A stretch of 64,000 nt of DNA from Stomorhina lunata (Eukaryota; Arthropoda; Insecta; Diptera; Rhiniidae): positions 40,658,585 to 40,722,584 of the forward strand of contig OW121742.1 in NCBI GenBank assembly GCA_933228675.1, written 5' to 3'. The translations under genes and the position numbers were made by a program. Positions within the stretch are counted from its first letter, which is position 1, and each line of letters opens with the position of its first letter. The notes beneath the pieces are model-generated. The model worked only from the letters and a program-made list of their open reading frames with translations, did not search any database and was not told where the DNA came from. Positions 48,276 to 59,794 of the stretch are shown here, one piece after another.

Positions 48276-49708
48276 TATTTGTTGATGACTTAAATCTAAC
48301 GATCGATAAATAAATCTATAGATTTGTTTGTTTTGATCGTTTTGATGAATTCGAAATTGTATAAATTTGTTAATTAGTTAAAATCAAGAAAAACATTTTA
48401 AATCTTTTGTTTTTATCTTTTATCTTTAAACCAAATTAAGTTTATTAATAATAAAATGAAATTTCAAAAGAAATAACCAGGTGTCGTTTAATCCATTAAA
48501 AAAGCATGGGAACCAATATCACTTGTAATTTGTTATACGATAAACGATAAAAAAAATTTGGATCATATTCAAATTTTTAAGAGTAGGAATTTTTCAAATT
48601 TGGGTTTCAAATTTCAATTAAGTTTAAAAGACTTTTTAAAATTTCCCTACTAGTTTTGAAGTACTTATCAATCATAGTCTTATTATCTGAAAATTTAAAT
48701 AAATTACTCACGATCTTTTACTCGAACTTGAGTCTGACTGTCAGTTTGTGCCAAAGTTTTTCACTTATTCCTAGAAACAGAATTGAACTTAGACAAATTA
48801 TATAGAAGATCTCCCACAATTAAGCTTAACTCTAAAAACTTTCATTAAAATGCATTTAACTGATTTATTTGAAATGCTTAATATTCAATGCGTTGGTGTC
48901 TGCCTCAGATCATACTCGTACCTTTCATTTCAACGTAACTTAACTATTGCCTCATCATCATCATTATTATCATCATCATCATTATCGTGTCTTCAGTGTA
49001 AGTTTAAGTGATTGCGTACTCTAACCTTTCGTAGAACTTTAACTTTTTATAACAAATATTATGGGAACTTTTCTTTTTAAATTGAAATAAACTAAAAAAC
49101 ATGCAAGAAAAAAATAAACAAATTTCAATTTTACACATTATACGAGTATTTTTTGTTAATCCAAATTGTGTGTGTTTCAGTTTTATTTCAAAAAATTTTC
49201 GCAGAAAAAGATATATCAACGTAGTACCAAATGGTTGGATGGACGGACGTACCTATGTATGGACTGACAAATGGACAGAGACAGAGCAGAAAATGATTTG
49301 TACTTATATCGAAATAACTACAACAGAAAATTTTGTTTTTCGGACGATGATTTCGTAGAAGTGTGTCTTCATAAAATAACACGCGGTAGGTATTAACAAC
49401 CTCATTATCATGATCGTCATGATCATAGTCATCATCATAATTTTGTACTTCAACACCGGCGTTCTTAAAGTCTTTAAGTAGGAATTCTCGTACACATATG
49501 ATGTCTGATGTGATTTAAAATGTTCCTACTCCAACACACATCATTTTTCGGAAGTTTTATGGTGGTATGTGTGCATGACCCAGACCCAACAAACATTTAG
49601 ATTTGATGTTATTTTGGAAAATATATACGAGTTTAGAAACAAAAAATAACAAAATTGTCAGGATGTGAATATTATTCAAAAAGAAAGAGTATTAGCATTT
49701 GATCCCAA
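48276..49708. other. Gene-free sequence with an ATC microsatellite
   Basis: A CAT/ATT trinucleotide run at about 48951-48988. Short overlapping frames at 49004-49495 on both strands show no domain. A GGATGGACGGACGTAC segment near 49235 resembles the CCGT-rich box of the DINE-1-like elements on the other strand. Confidence 0.55.
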
Positions 49709-49710
49709 AT

Positions 49711-49974
49711 CTGTTACATTTATTTATTAATGTAACAGACCAATTTATTGATATAAAGCCAAAAAATGTTTGAGGAGAAACCAAAATTCCTCGCCGCGTT
49801 TCGGTGGTTGGTTAGGCCATCTCTTCAGGTGCAGTTTCCCCAAAACTTATGGCTTATAAACATAATCCGTAATAATTTGGTTTGTAAAATAAGTAATAAC
49901 GAAGAGATGGCCTAACCAACCATCGAAAAGCGCCGAGGAATTTTGTCTGTTACATTAATAAACAAATGTAACAG
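49711..49974. mobile_element. Fold-back MITE of about 264 bp
   Basis: It starts CTGTTACATT and ends AATGTAACAG-type sequence. Each end is itself a small palindrome (TGTTACATTTA...TAATGTAACA). Long inverted arms follow: AAATTCCTCG(C)CGCGTTTCGG and GGTTGGTTAGGCCATCTCTT on the left (about 49783-49827), mirrored on the right (about 49901-49952). The left arm has an extra 40 bp or so. There is no coding capacity. The target-site duplication is not obvious, so the superfamily is not assigned. Confidence 0.8.
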
Positions 49975-50109
49975 GGATGAAATGCGAATACTCATTCTTT
50001 TCGAGTTTTGAAACTTTTTTTCAAAAGCTTGGACCAAAGAATCTATAATATAAATTTATTACATTCCATACATTTTATTTTTGCCAAAAGTAAAATTTAG
50101 GTGAATTCA

Positions 50110-50290
50110 GAACAACGAGCACGTGTGTCGGCCTTAGCTTTCTTTCATTGGATAAACGTCTTCATTAGTTGTTTCCGTATTAAAGTAAAAGTCGTATACT
50201 CTATTTTTTAAGGGGTTTTTCAAAACGATCATTCGACAAATTAATGTCTGAAAATGGAACATCCTTAGACTAGAGAATCTTTGCTAAAAG
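50110..50290 (+). repeat. Interspersed repeat copy 1, flanking a CTATAG array
   Basis: Shares the order of phrases with 55396-55577: GAGCACGTGTGT, 'ctttcattggataa', 'attagttgtttc', 'agtaaaagt..tatactct', 'ttttcaaaacgatcat' and 'tagagaatctttgct'. Similarity is clear but diverged. Function unknown. Confidence 0.75.
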
Positions 50291-50329
50291 GTATGAACAG
50301 AAATGGGTCAAACGACTATTCTAAAAAAA

Positions 50330-53215
50330 ATTGATTAAGACATTTTTTCTATGGAATAAAATTTGTTAATAAATAGTTTCTATAGAAAAAATGTATTAAG
50401 AATTTTTTTCTATAAAAAAAAATGAATTAAGAATTTTTTTCTATACAAAAAATAAATTAAGATTTTTTTTCTATAGAAAAATAATTCTTTAAAAAATTTT
50501 TTCTATAGAAAAAAATTTATTAAGAAATTTTTTTCTGTTAACAAAACAATCATTGAGAAATTCTTACGTAATAATTTTTTCCATCGAAAGTTTTAAAATA
50601 TTTCATATTTTTGTAGGAAATTTTTCAAAAGTTTTTAATCTTTATACGGAATTGTTCAAAAATTTCTTATTTTTTAACGAAATTTTTTTTAAATTTCTTC
50701 TTTTTATAAAAAATATTTTAGAAATTTCTTATTTTTATAGGAAAATTTTTCAAAAATTTAAAATTTTCATGAAAAATTTTTCTAAAATATCATATTTTTA
50801 TTGGAAATATTTTTATAGGAAATTTTTCAAATTTTTTTTGTTTTAAATTAAATTTTTAAAAAATTTCTTTATTTTATAGAAAAATTTTTAAAGTTATCTT
50901 ATTTTTATAAGAGATTTTTAAAAAATTTCTTATTTTTATGGAAAATTAAAAAAAAAACTTCTTATTTTTATCTGAAATTTTTTAAAAATTTTTGTTTTTA
51001 AGAGAAAATTTTGGATTTCAAAAATTTTCTTAAATTCTGAAAATTTTTTCTAGAGAAAAAATTGTTTAAGAATTTTTTTTCTATAGAAAAGGGTTCTTTG
51101 AGAAATTTTTCTTTAGAAAAAATTAATTTAAAATTGTTTTCTATAGAAACAAAAATCATTAAGAAAGTTTTTCTATAGTTAAAAATACGTAAGAATTTTT
51201 TTCTGTGGAAAAAAATTTACTAAGAAATCTTTCCATAGCAAAAATTTATTAATAATTTTTTTTCTATAGCAAAAAAATTCATTAGAAAATTTTTTCTATA
51301 GAAAAAATTCATTAGAAAATTTTTTCTATAGAAAAAATTCATTAGAAAATTTTTTCTATAGAAAAAATTCATTAAACAAATTTTTCTATAGACAAAAAAT
51401 CATTAAGAATTTTTTTTATAGAAAAAAATCTTTAAGGAAATTTTTCTATGGAAAAATAATAATAAAGAAATCTTTTGTATGAAAAAATTTTTGTTTAGAC
51501 ATTTTTTTAGAAAAAAACTCGTTAGAAATTTTTTTCACTAGGAAAAAAATTCTTAAGATATTTTTCTATAGGAAAAAATTCATCAAGAAATTTTTCTATA
51601 GAAAAAATTATTAATCAATTTTTTCTATAAAAAAATTTATTAAGAAATTTTTTCTAAAAATTTAGTAAGAAATCTTTCCATAGCAAAAATTTATTAATAA
51701 TTTTTTTTTCTATAGCAAAAAAATTCACTACAAAATTTTTTCTATAGAAAAAATTTATTATGAAATTTTTTCTATAGAAAAAATTTATTATGAAATTTTT
51801 TCTATAGAAAAAATTTATTATAAAATTTTTTCTATAGAAAAAATTCATTAAACAAATTTTTCTATAGACAAAAAGTCATTAAGAAATTTTTTTTATAGCT
51901 AAAAATCTTTAAGAAAATTTTTCTATGGAAAAATAATCATAAAGAAATCTTTTGTATGAAAAAATTTTTATTTAGACATTTTTTTTAGAAAAAAACTCGT
52001 TAGAAATTTTTTTCACTAGGAAAAAAATTCTTAAGATATTTTTCTATAGGAAAAAATTCATCAAGAAATTTTTCTATAGAAAAAATTATTAATCAATTTT
52101 TTCTATAAAAAAAATTCATTAAGAAATTTTTTCTATAGAAAACATTCATTAAGAATTTTTTTCTACAGAAAAAAATTTATTGAGATATTTTTTTTTATAG
52201 AAAAAATCTTATTCAGAAATTTTTTCTATAGAAAAAATTAATAAGAAATAAGAAAATTAAGAAACAAAAATCATTAAGAAATTTTTTCTATAGAAAAAAA
52301 TACCTAAGAAATTTTTTCTGTAGAAAAAAATTTAGTAAGAAATCTTTCCATAGCAAAAATTTATTAATAATTTTTTTTCTATAGCAAAAAATTCTAAAAT
52401 TTTTCTATAGAAAAAATCAATAAGAAATTTTTTCTATAAAAAATTTTTCGTTACAAAAAATTCATTAAGAAATTTTGTTTTTATTTTATATATTAAAAAT
52501 TTTTCTATAAAAAAAATTAATTAAGTAATTTCTCTTTAGAACAAAATTCATTAAAAAAATTTTTCTTTGAAAAAAATCTTAAAGAAATTTTACTTTAGAA
52601 AATATTCATTAAGAATTTTTTTTTCTTTAGAAAACATTCATTAAGAATTTTTTTCTATAGGAAAAATTCATTATGTTTTTTTCTTCTATAGAAAAAATTC
52701 ATTTAGAAATTTTTCTGTAGAAAAAAAATCACACAAAATTTTTCTATAGAAAAAATTCATTGAGAATTTTTTTGTATAAACAAAATTCATTAGGAAATGA
52801 ATGAATTTTAATGATTTTTTTCTATAGAAAAAATTCTTTATGAATTTTTCTATAGGAAAATTTCATTAAGAATTTTTACTATAGAAAAAACTTCCTTGAG
52901 ATTTTTTTCGATAGAAAAAAATTAATTACGAATTTTTTTCTATACGAAAATTGTATGAGCAATTTTTTCTATGGCAAAAAAAATAATAAAGAATTTCTTC
53001 TATAGAAAAATTTTTTTTCTATAGAAAAAAAATCACTAAGAGAAAAAATTCATTAAGGGCTTTTTATATAGAAAAAAAATTTTTTCTGTAGAAAAAAGTC
53101 ATAGAGAATTTTTTTCTATAGAAAAAAATTCATTAAGAATTTTTTTTCTATCGGAAACATTGCATTAAGGATTTTTTTCTATAACAAAAATTCATTGCGA
53201 ACTTTTTTAAATAAA
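50330..53215. repeat. Satellite array S11, CTATAG family, diverged, with an internal CCTAT-family block
   Basis: Units of about 30 bp carry TTTTTTCTATAGAAAAAA and ATTCATTAAGAAA. The segment 50590-51010 is instead CCTAT-type satellite in the GGAAATTTTTCAAAAA orientation. Duplicated blocks are marked by 'aatctttccatagcaaaaat' at 51226, 51671 and 52341, and by AACTCGTTAGAAATTTTTTTC at about 51518 and 51995. Confidence 0.9.
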
Positions 53216-53610
53216 AGCGAAGACTATCGTCTTAATAGATTTCATCACACAACATTTGGTTGTTGTGTTTTCCTATGACTACATATTTGTTTGCTGGGAT
53301 TTCAAACAAACTTTTCTGTTTAATATTGTTTAATTCTATTTTAGCCACTTGAAACTTATTCTGAAAAGTACTTGTACTTTGGATACTTTTACCTTTAAAC
53401 CCACATCATCATTATTATTAAGATAATTCTAAAGAGTAAATCCAAGTGAAAATGGATAAAATATATACACTTTTAAGCTTATCATGGAATTCTAAAGCCC
53501 TTAGGTCCGATTAAGGTTCAAAACTAAAATGTCTGGAAAATCGTGTTAAAGCAGTGGAAAATAAAATTTTTGATATATTGTCTTTTCAGACTTGAATTTT
53601 TAATTGTATT
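53216..53610. other. Gene-free spacer
   Basis: AT-rich, no feature recognised. Confidence 0.55.
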
Positions 53611-54377
53611 TATACCCTTCACCTGATGTATGTAACGCATAGAAATATTTGTGTTAGACCCATCTTTTAGTATACCAATAGGCTTAGAATCACTTTCTGA
53701 GTCGATTTAGCGATGTCCGTCCGTCCGTCCGTCCGTCTGGCTGGACCCCCATGTAGACCTTGTAATCAAACTACATTTCGCAATTTTAAAGATAATCTGA
53801 TGAAATTTGGCACAGATCATTTTTTTGATAATAGGGCCATGGCTATTGAAATTCGTCAAAATCGGTTCATTATTAATGGTACCTCCCATAGGTCCCACTT
53901 CCCGGAATTGATATATTGGCCACAAAAACCAATATTTTTTTTATGGAATTTAAATCAAGTACTGCTTATGTTAACTTAAATCACTGTACCAAATTTCGTT
54001 GAAATCGGTCCACATTTGACCATAGCTCCCACACAAATTCTTTTCTCAAAACGCAATAAATGTGACAAAATTCACTAAAACGCTCGTAAATCCGAAGATA
54101 ATAAAAATTTTAAGTTTATTCTCTGCATACGTAATTTTTGTAGCAACTGTAATCAATTTACCAAATTTCATAATAATCGGTCCACATTTGACCCTAGCTC
54201 TCATATAAGTCCAAATGTAGAAACAACTTAAATACATAAGTTTTGAGAAAATGTTTGTATGATGACAAAATTTAGCAAATATTTGTCTTTATACAGGAAA
54301 AATAACACCTTTGACCTTAGTGGTGAAGGGTATCGTATGGTCAGGCTTGACCGACTATAACACTTTCTTACTTGTTT
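53611..54377 (+). mobile_element. Complete-looking DINE-1-like element, without satellite
   Basis: It starts TATACCCTTCACC. The box TCTGAGTCGATTTAGCGATG (53696-53715) is followed by a short CCGT run. Interior phrases are 'attcgtcaaaatcggttc', 'gaaatcggtccacatttg' and 'accatagctcccac', repeated twice in the body (about 54001-54030 and 54170-54200). It ends GTGAAGGGTAT (54323-54333, complementary to the start), a hairpin GGTCA-GGCT-TGACC (54339-54352) and CTATAACACTTTCTTACTTG. Drosophila INE-1 has the same order: TATACCC start, GTCGAT...GTCCGTC box, complementary GGGTAT, hairpin and CTCTTGTTTT-type end (general knowledge). It is non-coding, so probably mobilised in trans. Confidence 0.65.
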
Positions 54378-54689
54378 TTGGTCTATTTACTTATAACTTC
54401 TAAACAATGTTAGATAAACTTGAAAATAAATCTGGGCCGTAAAGGGTAGGTACTAATATTTATATTTATTTGTTTTAATTTTTTTTCAAAAATCGAAGAA
54501 ATCAATTAGAACATTGGTAGGATTTGTCATGGATTTACCCTATATCATTAGAACTTTCAATTCAAAATTTTTGTATTAAGCTTTTATACAAAGTAACTCA
54601 AATCCATTCGAATTAAGACTTACAGACATCTCAGTTTTTGGGTTCTAGGTTTTTTATTTACAAAGAACTGGAAAAATGATTTGAAAATT

Positions 54690-54863
54690 ATATGGCTCAT
54701 ATCGATTCATATAGCTCCCATATTAGACCTTATATCGGAAATTTTTGATAAGTACATACATGTTGAGAAAGTTTTTATATGAGCATTAAAACAAGGCCTA
54801 CACTTTATAGGTATAGGTCATCATCTAGTCGTGATTGACCGACTCTGATACTTTCTTACTTGT
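54690..54863 (+). mobile_element. 3' fragment of a second DINE-1-like copy
   Basis: Contains 'catatagctcccatatta', then GGTATAGGTCATC, 'gtgattgaccgactctgata' and CTTTCTTACTTGTTTT. This parallels the last 200 bp of the 53.6-kb element, but the 5' part is missing. Confidence 0.55.
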
Positions 54864-55395
54864 TTTATTTGAAATCTTTTTAACAAGTCTATCTTATACT
54901 GCCTTTTACCCGTTGCTTTTTCATAAAAACATTTTTGTTCTTGTTTCTTGACCATTCGCCCTCAAATGTCACTAAAAGTAAAAAAAATTAAATAAAATTA
55001 AAACTGGCCGAGTTTTTTATTTCATTTCAGTTTTAATTTACAAGTGTTTCGAAATGAGCCCACAGTGAGTGTGGGAATGAGTTTTTTTTCTGATTTCGTT
55101 TTTATTTAGGATTTTGAAATGAGACAAATGTTTTGAGCATTTAATGTCTAAGAATTTAATGTCTATTCTTGTTTTAATTAAATATTTTATGATTTAAAGG
55201 AAGTTGTAAAAAGGGATAATTGTTGATTGGAGGTAAAAATTATAAAGCATCGTTTTGTTAAAGGAATCATGACAGATAAGACTATAATGTGAGTAAAAGA
55301 GTTTGGTACAAGTAATCAAAAGCATTTAAGTGTAGATACTATTTTGTAAGAAAAAGATATATGAAAAACACATACACGCACAAAAACAAACATAC
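54864..55395. other. Gene-free spacer
   Basis: No open frame of note and no element recognised. Confidence 0.5.
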
Positions 55396-55577
55396 ATTTC
55401 ATGAGCACGTGTGTGTGCCTAAGCTTTCATTCATTGGATAATCGTCTCCATTGGTTGTTTCGGAATTATAGTAAAAGCCATATACTCTCTTTTTTATGGG
55501 ACTTTTCCAAACGACCATATGGCAAATCAATATATGCAAGTGCAAAATCTTTATATTATAGAGTCTTTGGCTCTAGC
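55396..55577 (+). repeat. Interspersed repeat copy 2, flanking a CTATAG array
   Basis: Second copy of the repeat at 50110-50290, same strand. An open frame of 84 codons crosses it, but the other copy has stops in the same frame, so coding is unlikely. Confidence 0.75.
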
Positions 55578-55719
55578 GATATGTTGGCAATTCCACGATT
55601 AATGGGTAACAACAACATTTTGAGCTTTCATATCAGAATTCCTATACGAATATAAAGTACTAGACTAGTTTAACCCCCAAAGCGTTTGGACCTAGCAGGT
55701 GGAACTTAAGAGTTATGAC

Positions 55720-56755
55720 CATTTTCGGTAGAAACTTTTTCTACAGAAAAGACATTTTTTCTATAGAAATTTTCGGTAGAAATTTTTTCTATAGAAAAAT
55801 TTTCGGTAGAAATTTTTTCTATAGAAAAATTTTCGGTAGAAATTTTTTCTATAGAAAAATTTTCGGTAGAAATTTTTTCTATAGAAAAATTTTCGGTAGA
55901 AATTTTTTCTATAGAAAAATTTTCGGTAGAAATTTTTTCTATAGAAAAATTTTCGGTAATTTTTTCTATAGAAAAATTTTCGGTAGAAATTTTTTCTATA
56001 GAAAAATTTTCGGTAGAAATTTTTTCTATAGAAAAATTTTCGGTAGAAATTTTTTCTATAGAAAAATTTTCGGTAGAAATTTTTTCTATAGAAAAATTTT
56101 CGGTAGAAATTTTTTCTATAGAAAAATTTTCGGTAGAAATTTTTTCTATAGAAAAATTTTCGGTAGAAATTTTTTCTATAGAAAAATTTTCGGTAGAAAT
56201 TTTTTCTATAGAAAAATTTTCGGTAGAAATTTTTTCTATAGAAAAATTTTCGGTAGAAATTTTTTCTATAGAAAAATTTTCGGTAGAAATTTTTTCTATA
56301 GAAAAATTTTCGGTAGAAATTTTTTCTATAGAAAAATTTTCGGTAGAAATTTTTTCTATAGAAAAATTTTCGGTAGAAATTTTTTCTATAGAAAAATTTT
56401 CGGTAGAAATTTTTTCTATAGAAAAATTTTCGGTAGAAATTTTTTCTATAGAAAAATTTTCGGTAGAAATTTTTTCTATAGAAAAATTTTCGGTAGAAAT
56501 TTTTTCTATAGAAAAATTTTCTTTATGAAATTTTTTCTATAGAAAAATTTTCTTTATGAAATTTTTTCTATAGAAAAATTTTCTTTATGAAATTTTTTCT
56601 ATAGAAAAATTTTCTTTATGAAATGTTTTCTATAGAAAAATTTTCTTTATGAAATTTTTTCTATAGAAAAATTTTCGTTAGAAATTTTTTCTATAGAAAA
56701 ATTTTCGTTAGAAATTTTTTCTATAGAAAAATTTTCGTTAGAAATTTTTTCTTTT
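55720..56755. repeat. Satellite array S12, CTATAG family with a 30-bp period
   Basis: About 34 units containing TTTTTTCTATAGAAAAA and TTTTCGGTAG; from 56510 the variable part changes to CTTTATGAAA and then CGTTAGAAA. Units are almost identical. One unit near 55950 lost six bases. The period is divisible by 3, so one plus-strand frame stays open for 275 codons (55715-56542), spelling GRNFFYRKIF over and over. I regard this as satellite, not a gene. Confidence 0.93.
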
Positions 56756-57384
56756 CATTAGTTTCACTTACTTTTCAACCTCAATTAACCTGACATTCTT
56801 ATTGACCGCTTTCCAAACGACTTAACGTCCACCAACATATCACCCATGTTGATGTCACTCAACTTAAACGATATTTTCTAAACAAATTCTCCTCAATTCA
56901 TTTGAAATGTTAGACATCAGTTATAGCCAAGAATTGTCGTAAAATACATGTAACTTTTGAAAAAATTTGAAAAGTTTAGAGTTCATTAAAATTGATGCTT
57001 AAGCAACATAATTGACACACGTTTTTTCTACACGTGATTTTGGATCTAAAGCTAATGCTACCGTTTGTTGTCGCTGCTACTTAAAGTCAATTTGATGATA
57101 TTTTAAGTTTTTTGAGAGTTTGCTTTAAAATGATCTTTTCTAAGTCCGCCGCTCTTTTTCTAGTTTTATTTTACAATTTCATGTCGTATTGGCGTTTTGA
57201 TATTGACAGTTCTTTGGCATATTGAAGGAGAATAGAGAAAAGCGGATTGTTTTTGGTTTGAGTTTGAGGTACAAGGGAAACGTGGTTCTTGTTTTTCGAC
57301 TCGAATTGTGACTCTTTAATGTAAAACAATTTATTTAATTCAAATGCCTTAAACATTATCCCCTTACATCAATCTTTTAATACA
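56756..57384. other. Gene-free spacer
   Basis: A 61-codon minus-strand frame (57171-57356) shows no known domain. Nothing else supported. Confidence 0.5.
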
Positions 57385-57720
57385 TAATATCCCAGTAAAA
57401 CTTTTCATTACCAAATAATGAGTTAAACAGTTATACTATTGAACACGAACTACTTACTCATTCGCTGTTTAAGTCATTACATTAACATGGGGATGTCATT
57501 GGAGGCAAGTACTTACCAATTGCAGAAAACTAATGACTTGGGTAAGCAATTTGAAAGCAACAACAACAACAGCAACAACTTTTTTGTTGTTGTTTTATTA
57601 AAAACATATATTTTTAAACGAAATACAAAATTTTTTTATGATCCCATGGGGGCTCGAACCCAGACCCTACGACTACTAGGCGGAGACTCTTCCATTGAGC
57701 TACTTCATTTGTTGAAAACT
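57385..57720. mobile_element. Possible tRNA-related interspersed element
   Basis: Begins near ATCCCAGTAAAAC (57389) and includes 'taagtcattacattaaca', 'aagtacttacc' and a tRNA-like segment at the far end. The segment at 58530-58690, read on the minus strand, has the same order: ATCCCAGCAAAAC, 'aagtacttt', 'taacgacttcaacatacc', then a tRNA-like 3' end. The common plan suggests one element family, but the alignment is loose. Confidence 0.35.
57641..57715 (-). pseudogene. Decayed tRNA-like sequence
   Basis: On the minus strand it has an A-box-like TAGCTCAATGG with a D-stem (GCTC/GAGT), a spacing typical of tRNAs, and a B-box-like GGGTTCGAGCCC. The acceptor and T stems do not pair properly and the anticodon stem is mismatched, so no isotype can be given. 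It could be a tRNA pseudogene or the head of a SINE. Confidence 0.4.
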
Positions 57721-58525
57721 TAGCAGCTTATAATTAATATAAACAATTTTCATTTTTAGATCCAAAATCATGTGAAAATAACTTTGTTTTTCCCTGCTTT
57801 TTTTTGCTTTGTTGTAATTTTTGGAAAAATATTTTTATACGATTTTTTGTAATTATTTTAAAACTTTTTTAAAATTATTTTAAAACTTAAACAATTTAAA
57901 TCTTCTTTTTTGTATAAGTTTTTACATAAGATTGACTCTTACTTACTTAAATGTTACAACCTGTTAAGGTCAAAGTCCGAGCATATTTTAGAATTCCATG
58001 GATTTCGATCTTGTGCGAATATTCTCCAATTTTATAGGCCAAGCTTTGAAAAATGTTCCTCTACTTGGTCTTTCTATAGAAGTTTCGGACATCCTCCTCT
58101 AATATTAGGTAGTGGGACATTTCAATTCTAATTTTATCCTTTTCATTGTATTTTATTTTTCAAGAGAGGTTTACTAGCCCGTAATCCTAACCCATTTTTA
58201 TCGATCTTATGGGACAACTCTCGGAACATGTTAACTCACAATATTAATGGGTGTTAAACTAGCTCCCCGGGTGATACCATAAGGAGGTGTGTGTCCACAG
58301 TTGAGATAAAGAATGACGCAGATAAGTTGGGCTTACCAAGTTAAGACCAATTAGAATCGTGTTTGGTATTCAACATCCCCTACATAATCAAAATTGACTC
58401 ATGATGGTATTTTTTCATTAACGTGAGTTAGTTTTACAAATTTTTTTTACAGAAGATAATATTTAAGTTCTTAAAATTCAAAAATCATTTAAAAAGACTA
58501 TTTGAATAAAAAAAAAACTAAAAAA
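57721..58525. other. Gene-free sequence
   Basis: A GC-richer stretch at about 58150-58390 may be old element sequence, but I recognise nothing in it. Confidence 0.45.
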
Positions 58526-58527
58526 AA

Positions 58528-58592
58528 TTGTTGCCCTTGGTGGGATTTGAACCGGGGCCATTCAGTTTAAATTACCATCTTAATTACAAATA
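58528..58592 (-). pseudogene. tRNA 3'-half-like sequence
   Basis: On the minus strand GGTTCAAATCCCACC (58538-58552) is a good B-box and T-arm match, preceded by AATGGCCCC. No clear A-box or acceptor pairing, so it is a fragment or SINE part rather than a gene. Confidence 0.35.
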
Positions 58593-58699
58593 AGTACTTC
58601 TGTAATAACTTATTATTTATTCGGATGGTATGTTGAAGTCGTTACAAGGTAACCAGTTATCAAAGTACTTGCCATTACCAAAGTTTTGCTGGGATCTTA

Positions 58700-59580
58700 T
58701 AGATATCATAAATCATTTTATTTCAAGAAATTTAACTTAAAAAGGTAAAGAAATATTTGTCTCATTCCTCTTACGTAGACAAAGCAAAAGTCAAGTGTTC
58801 CAGCATTAATCAATCTCTCGCCCCAAAACTCAATTCACAATTCCATAAGAAAATAAATCAAATTATAGAAATATTAATAAACATGAATTAAAATCACTTT
58901 ATCTTTAATGACATATTAAACCTGATACGAGTATCACGAAATAGCTAACAACAACTACTTACTTTAGAGCTTATAAGAGCATTTATAACCCTATAGATTG
59001 AAAATTGGAGACCAAAAATGCCAACCAACTGTTCCCATGTGTCCATAACTAATGTCGCCACAGAGAATACACCGACAATACAAAAAAAATAAAAAAAAGG
59101 ATTATGCCAAAACATGATGTGGCAAAATACTTATAGTTATTTAGTTAGGCCTTGCTTTGACTCAGTCAGTCAGTCGGGCAGTCAGCATTCCCCAGGCCAA
59201 GCGATTTCTTAGTAGATAGCTTAAACATGCAACAATCAAAATCATAAGTTTCTTTTGTATAAGAAATATGAACTAATAAAACTCCAACAATTTTCACATC
59301 ACACACATTTAGACATAATAAGTATATGTATGTATATAAGTTTGTAGGATTTATTCGATAAACCGTTTTTAAGTCCATTGCATTGAGAAATGGAAGTGGA
59401 AGGAGAATATGTATGATCAAATACAATACCAACAATATTATTGTACTACTTACTATATTCATTTATCAGTTAATAGCGATCAGAGATCAATTACACAACC
59501 ACAATATGATCATTTTATTTTTTTTCCTAGACGAGAAATAGAAATTTGAACATAACAACAGCTTACGAATGGTGCGATTA
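58700..59580. other. Gene-free sequence
   Basis: A 98-codon minus-strand frame at 59166-59462 is hydrophobic at its start but has no recognisable family. GTCAGTCAGTC at 59161-59175 is a short tandem run. Confidence 0.45.
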
Positions 59581-59794
59581 GAGTTACAGTGAGGGGCAAA
59601 ATTATCCAACGAGCTCTGTTCTTTACTCTCTTCTTCTCTACTGTTTTTCTTGCTTTTCTAAATGGCCTTCTATGTCAAACTTCAAATACTTTCTACTCTT
59701 TTCCAGATGATAGCAACATTTGTCATTCTTACTTATTCAGTTATAAACCAAGTAGGCTTTGAAACAAAGTGGTTTTCGCATAGTAGATGATGTA

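Noticed and set aside
55715..56542. Open frame of 275 codons
   Set aside because: It is a 30-bp satellite read in its single stop-free frame; the amino-acid repeat is a by-product of the period, and neighbouring CTATAG arrays are not open.
59166..59462. 98-codon minus-strand frame starting with a hydrophobic stretch
   Set aside because: No family resemblance beyond a generic membrane-like start, and no supporting context.
59586..59606. CAGTGAGGGGCAAAATTATC as a Tc1-type transposon end
   Set aside because: Resembles Tc1 termini, but no partner inverted end or transposase trace was found nearby.
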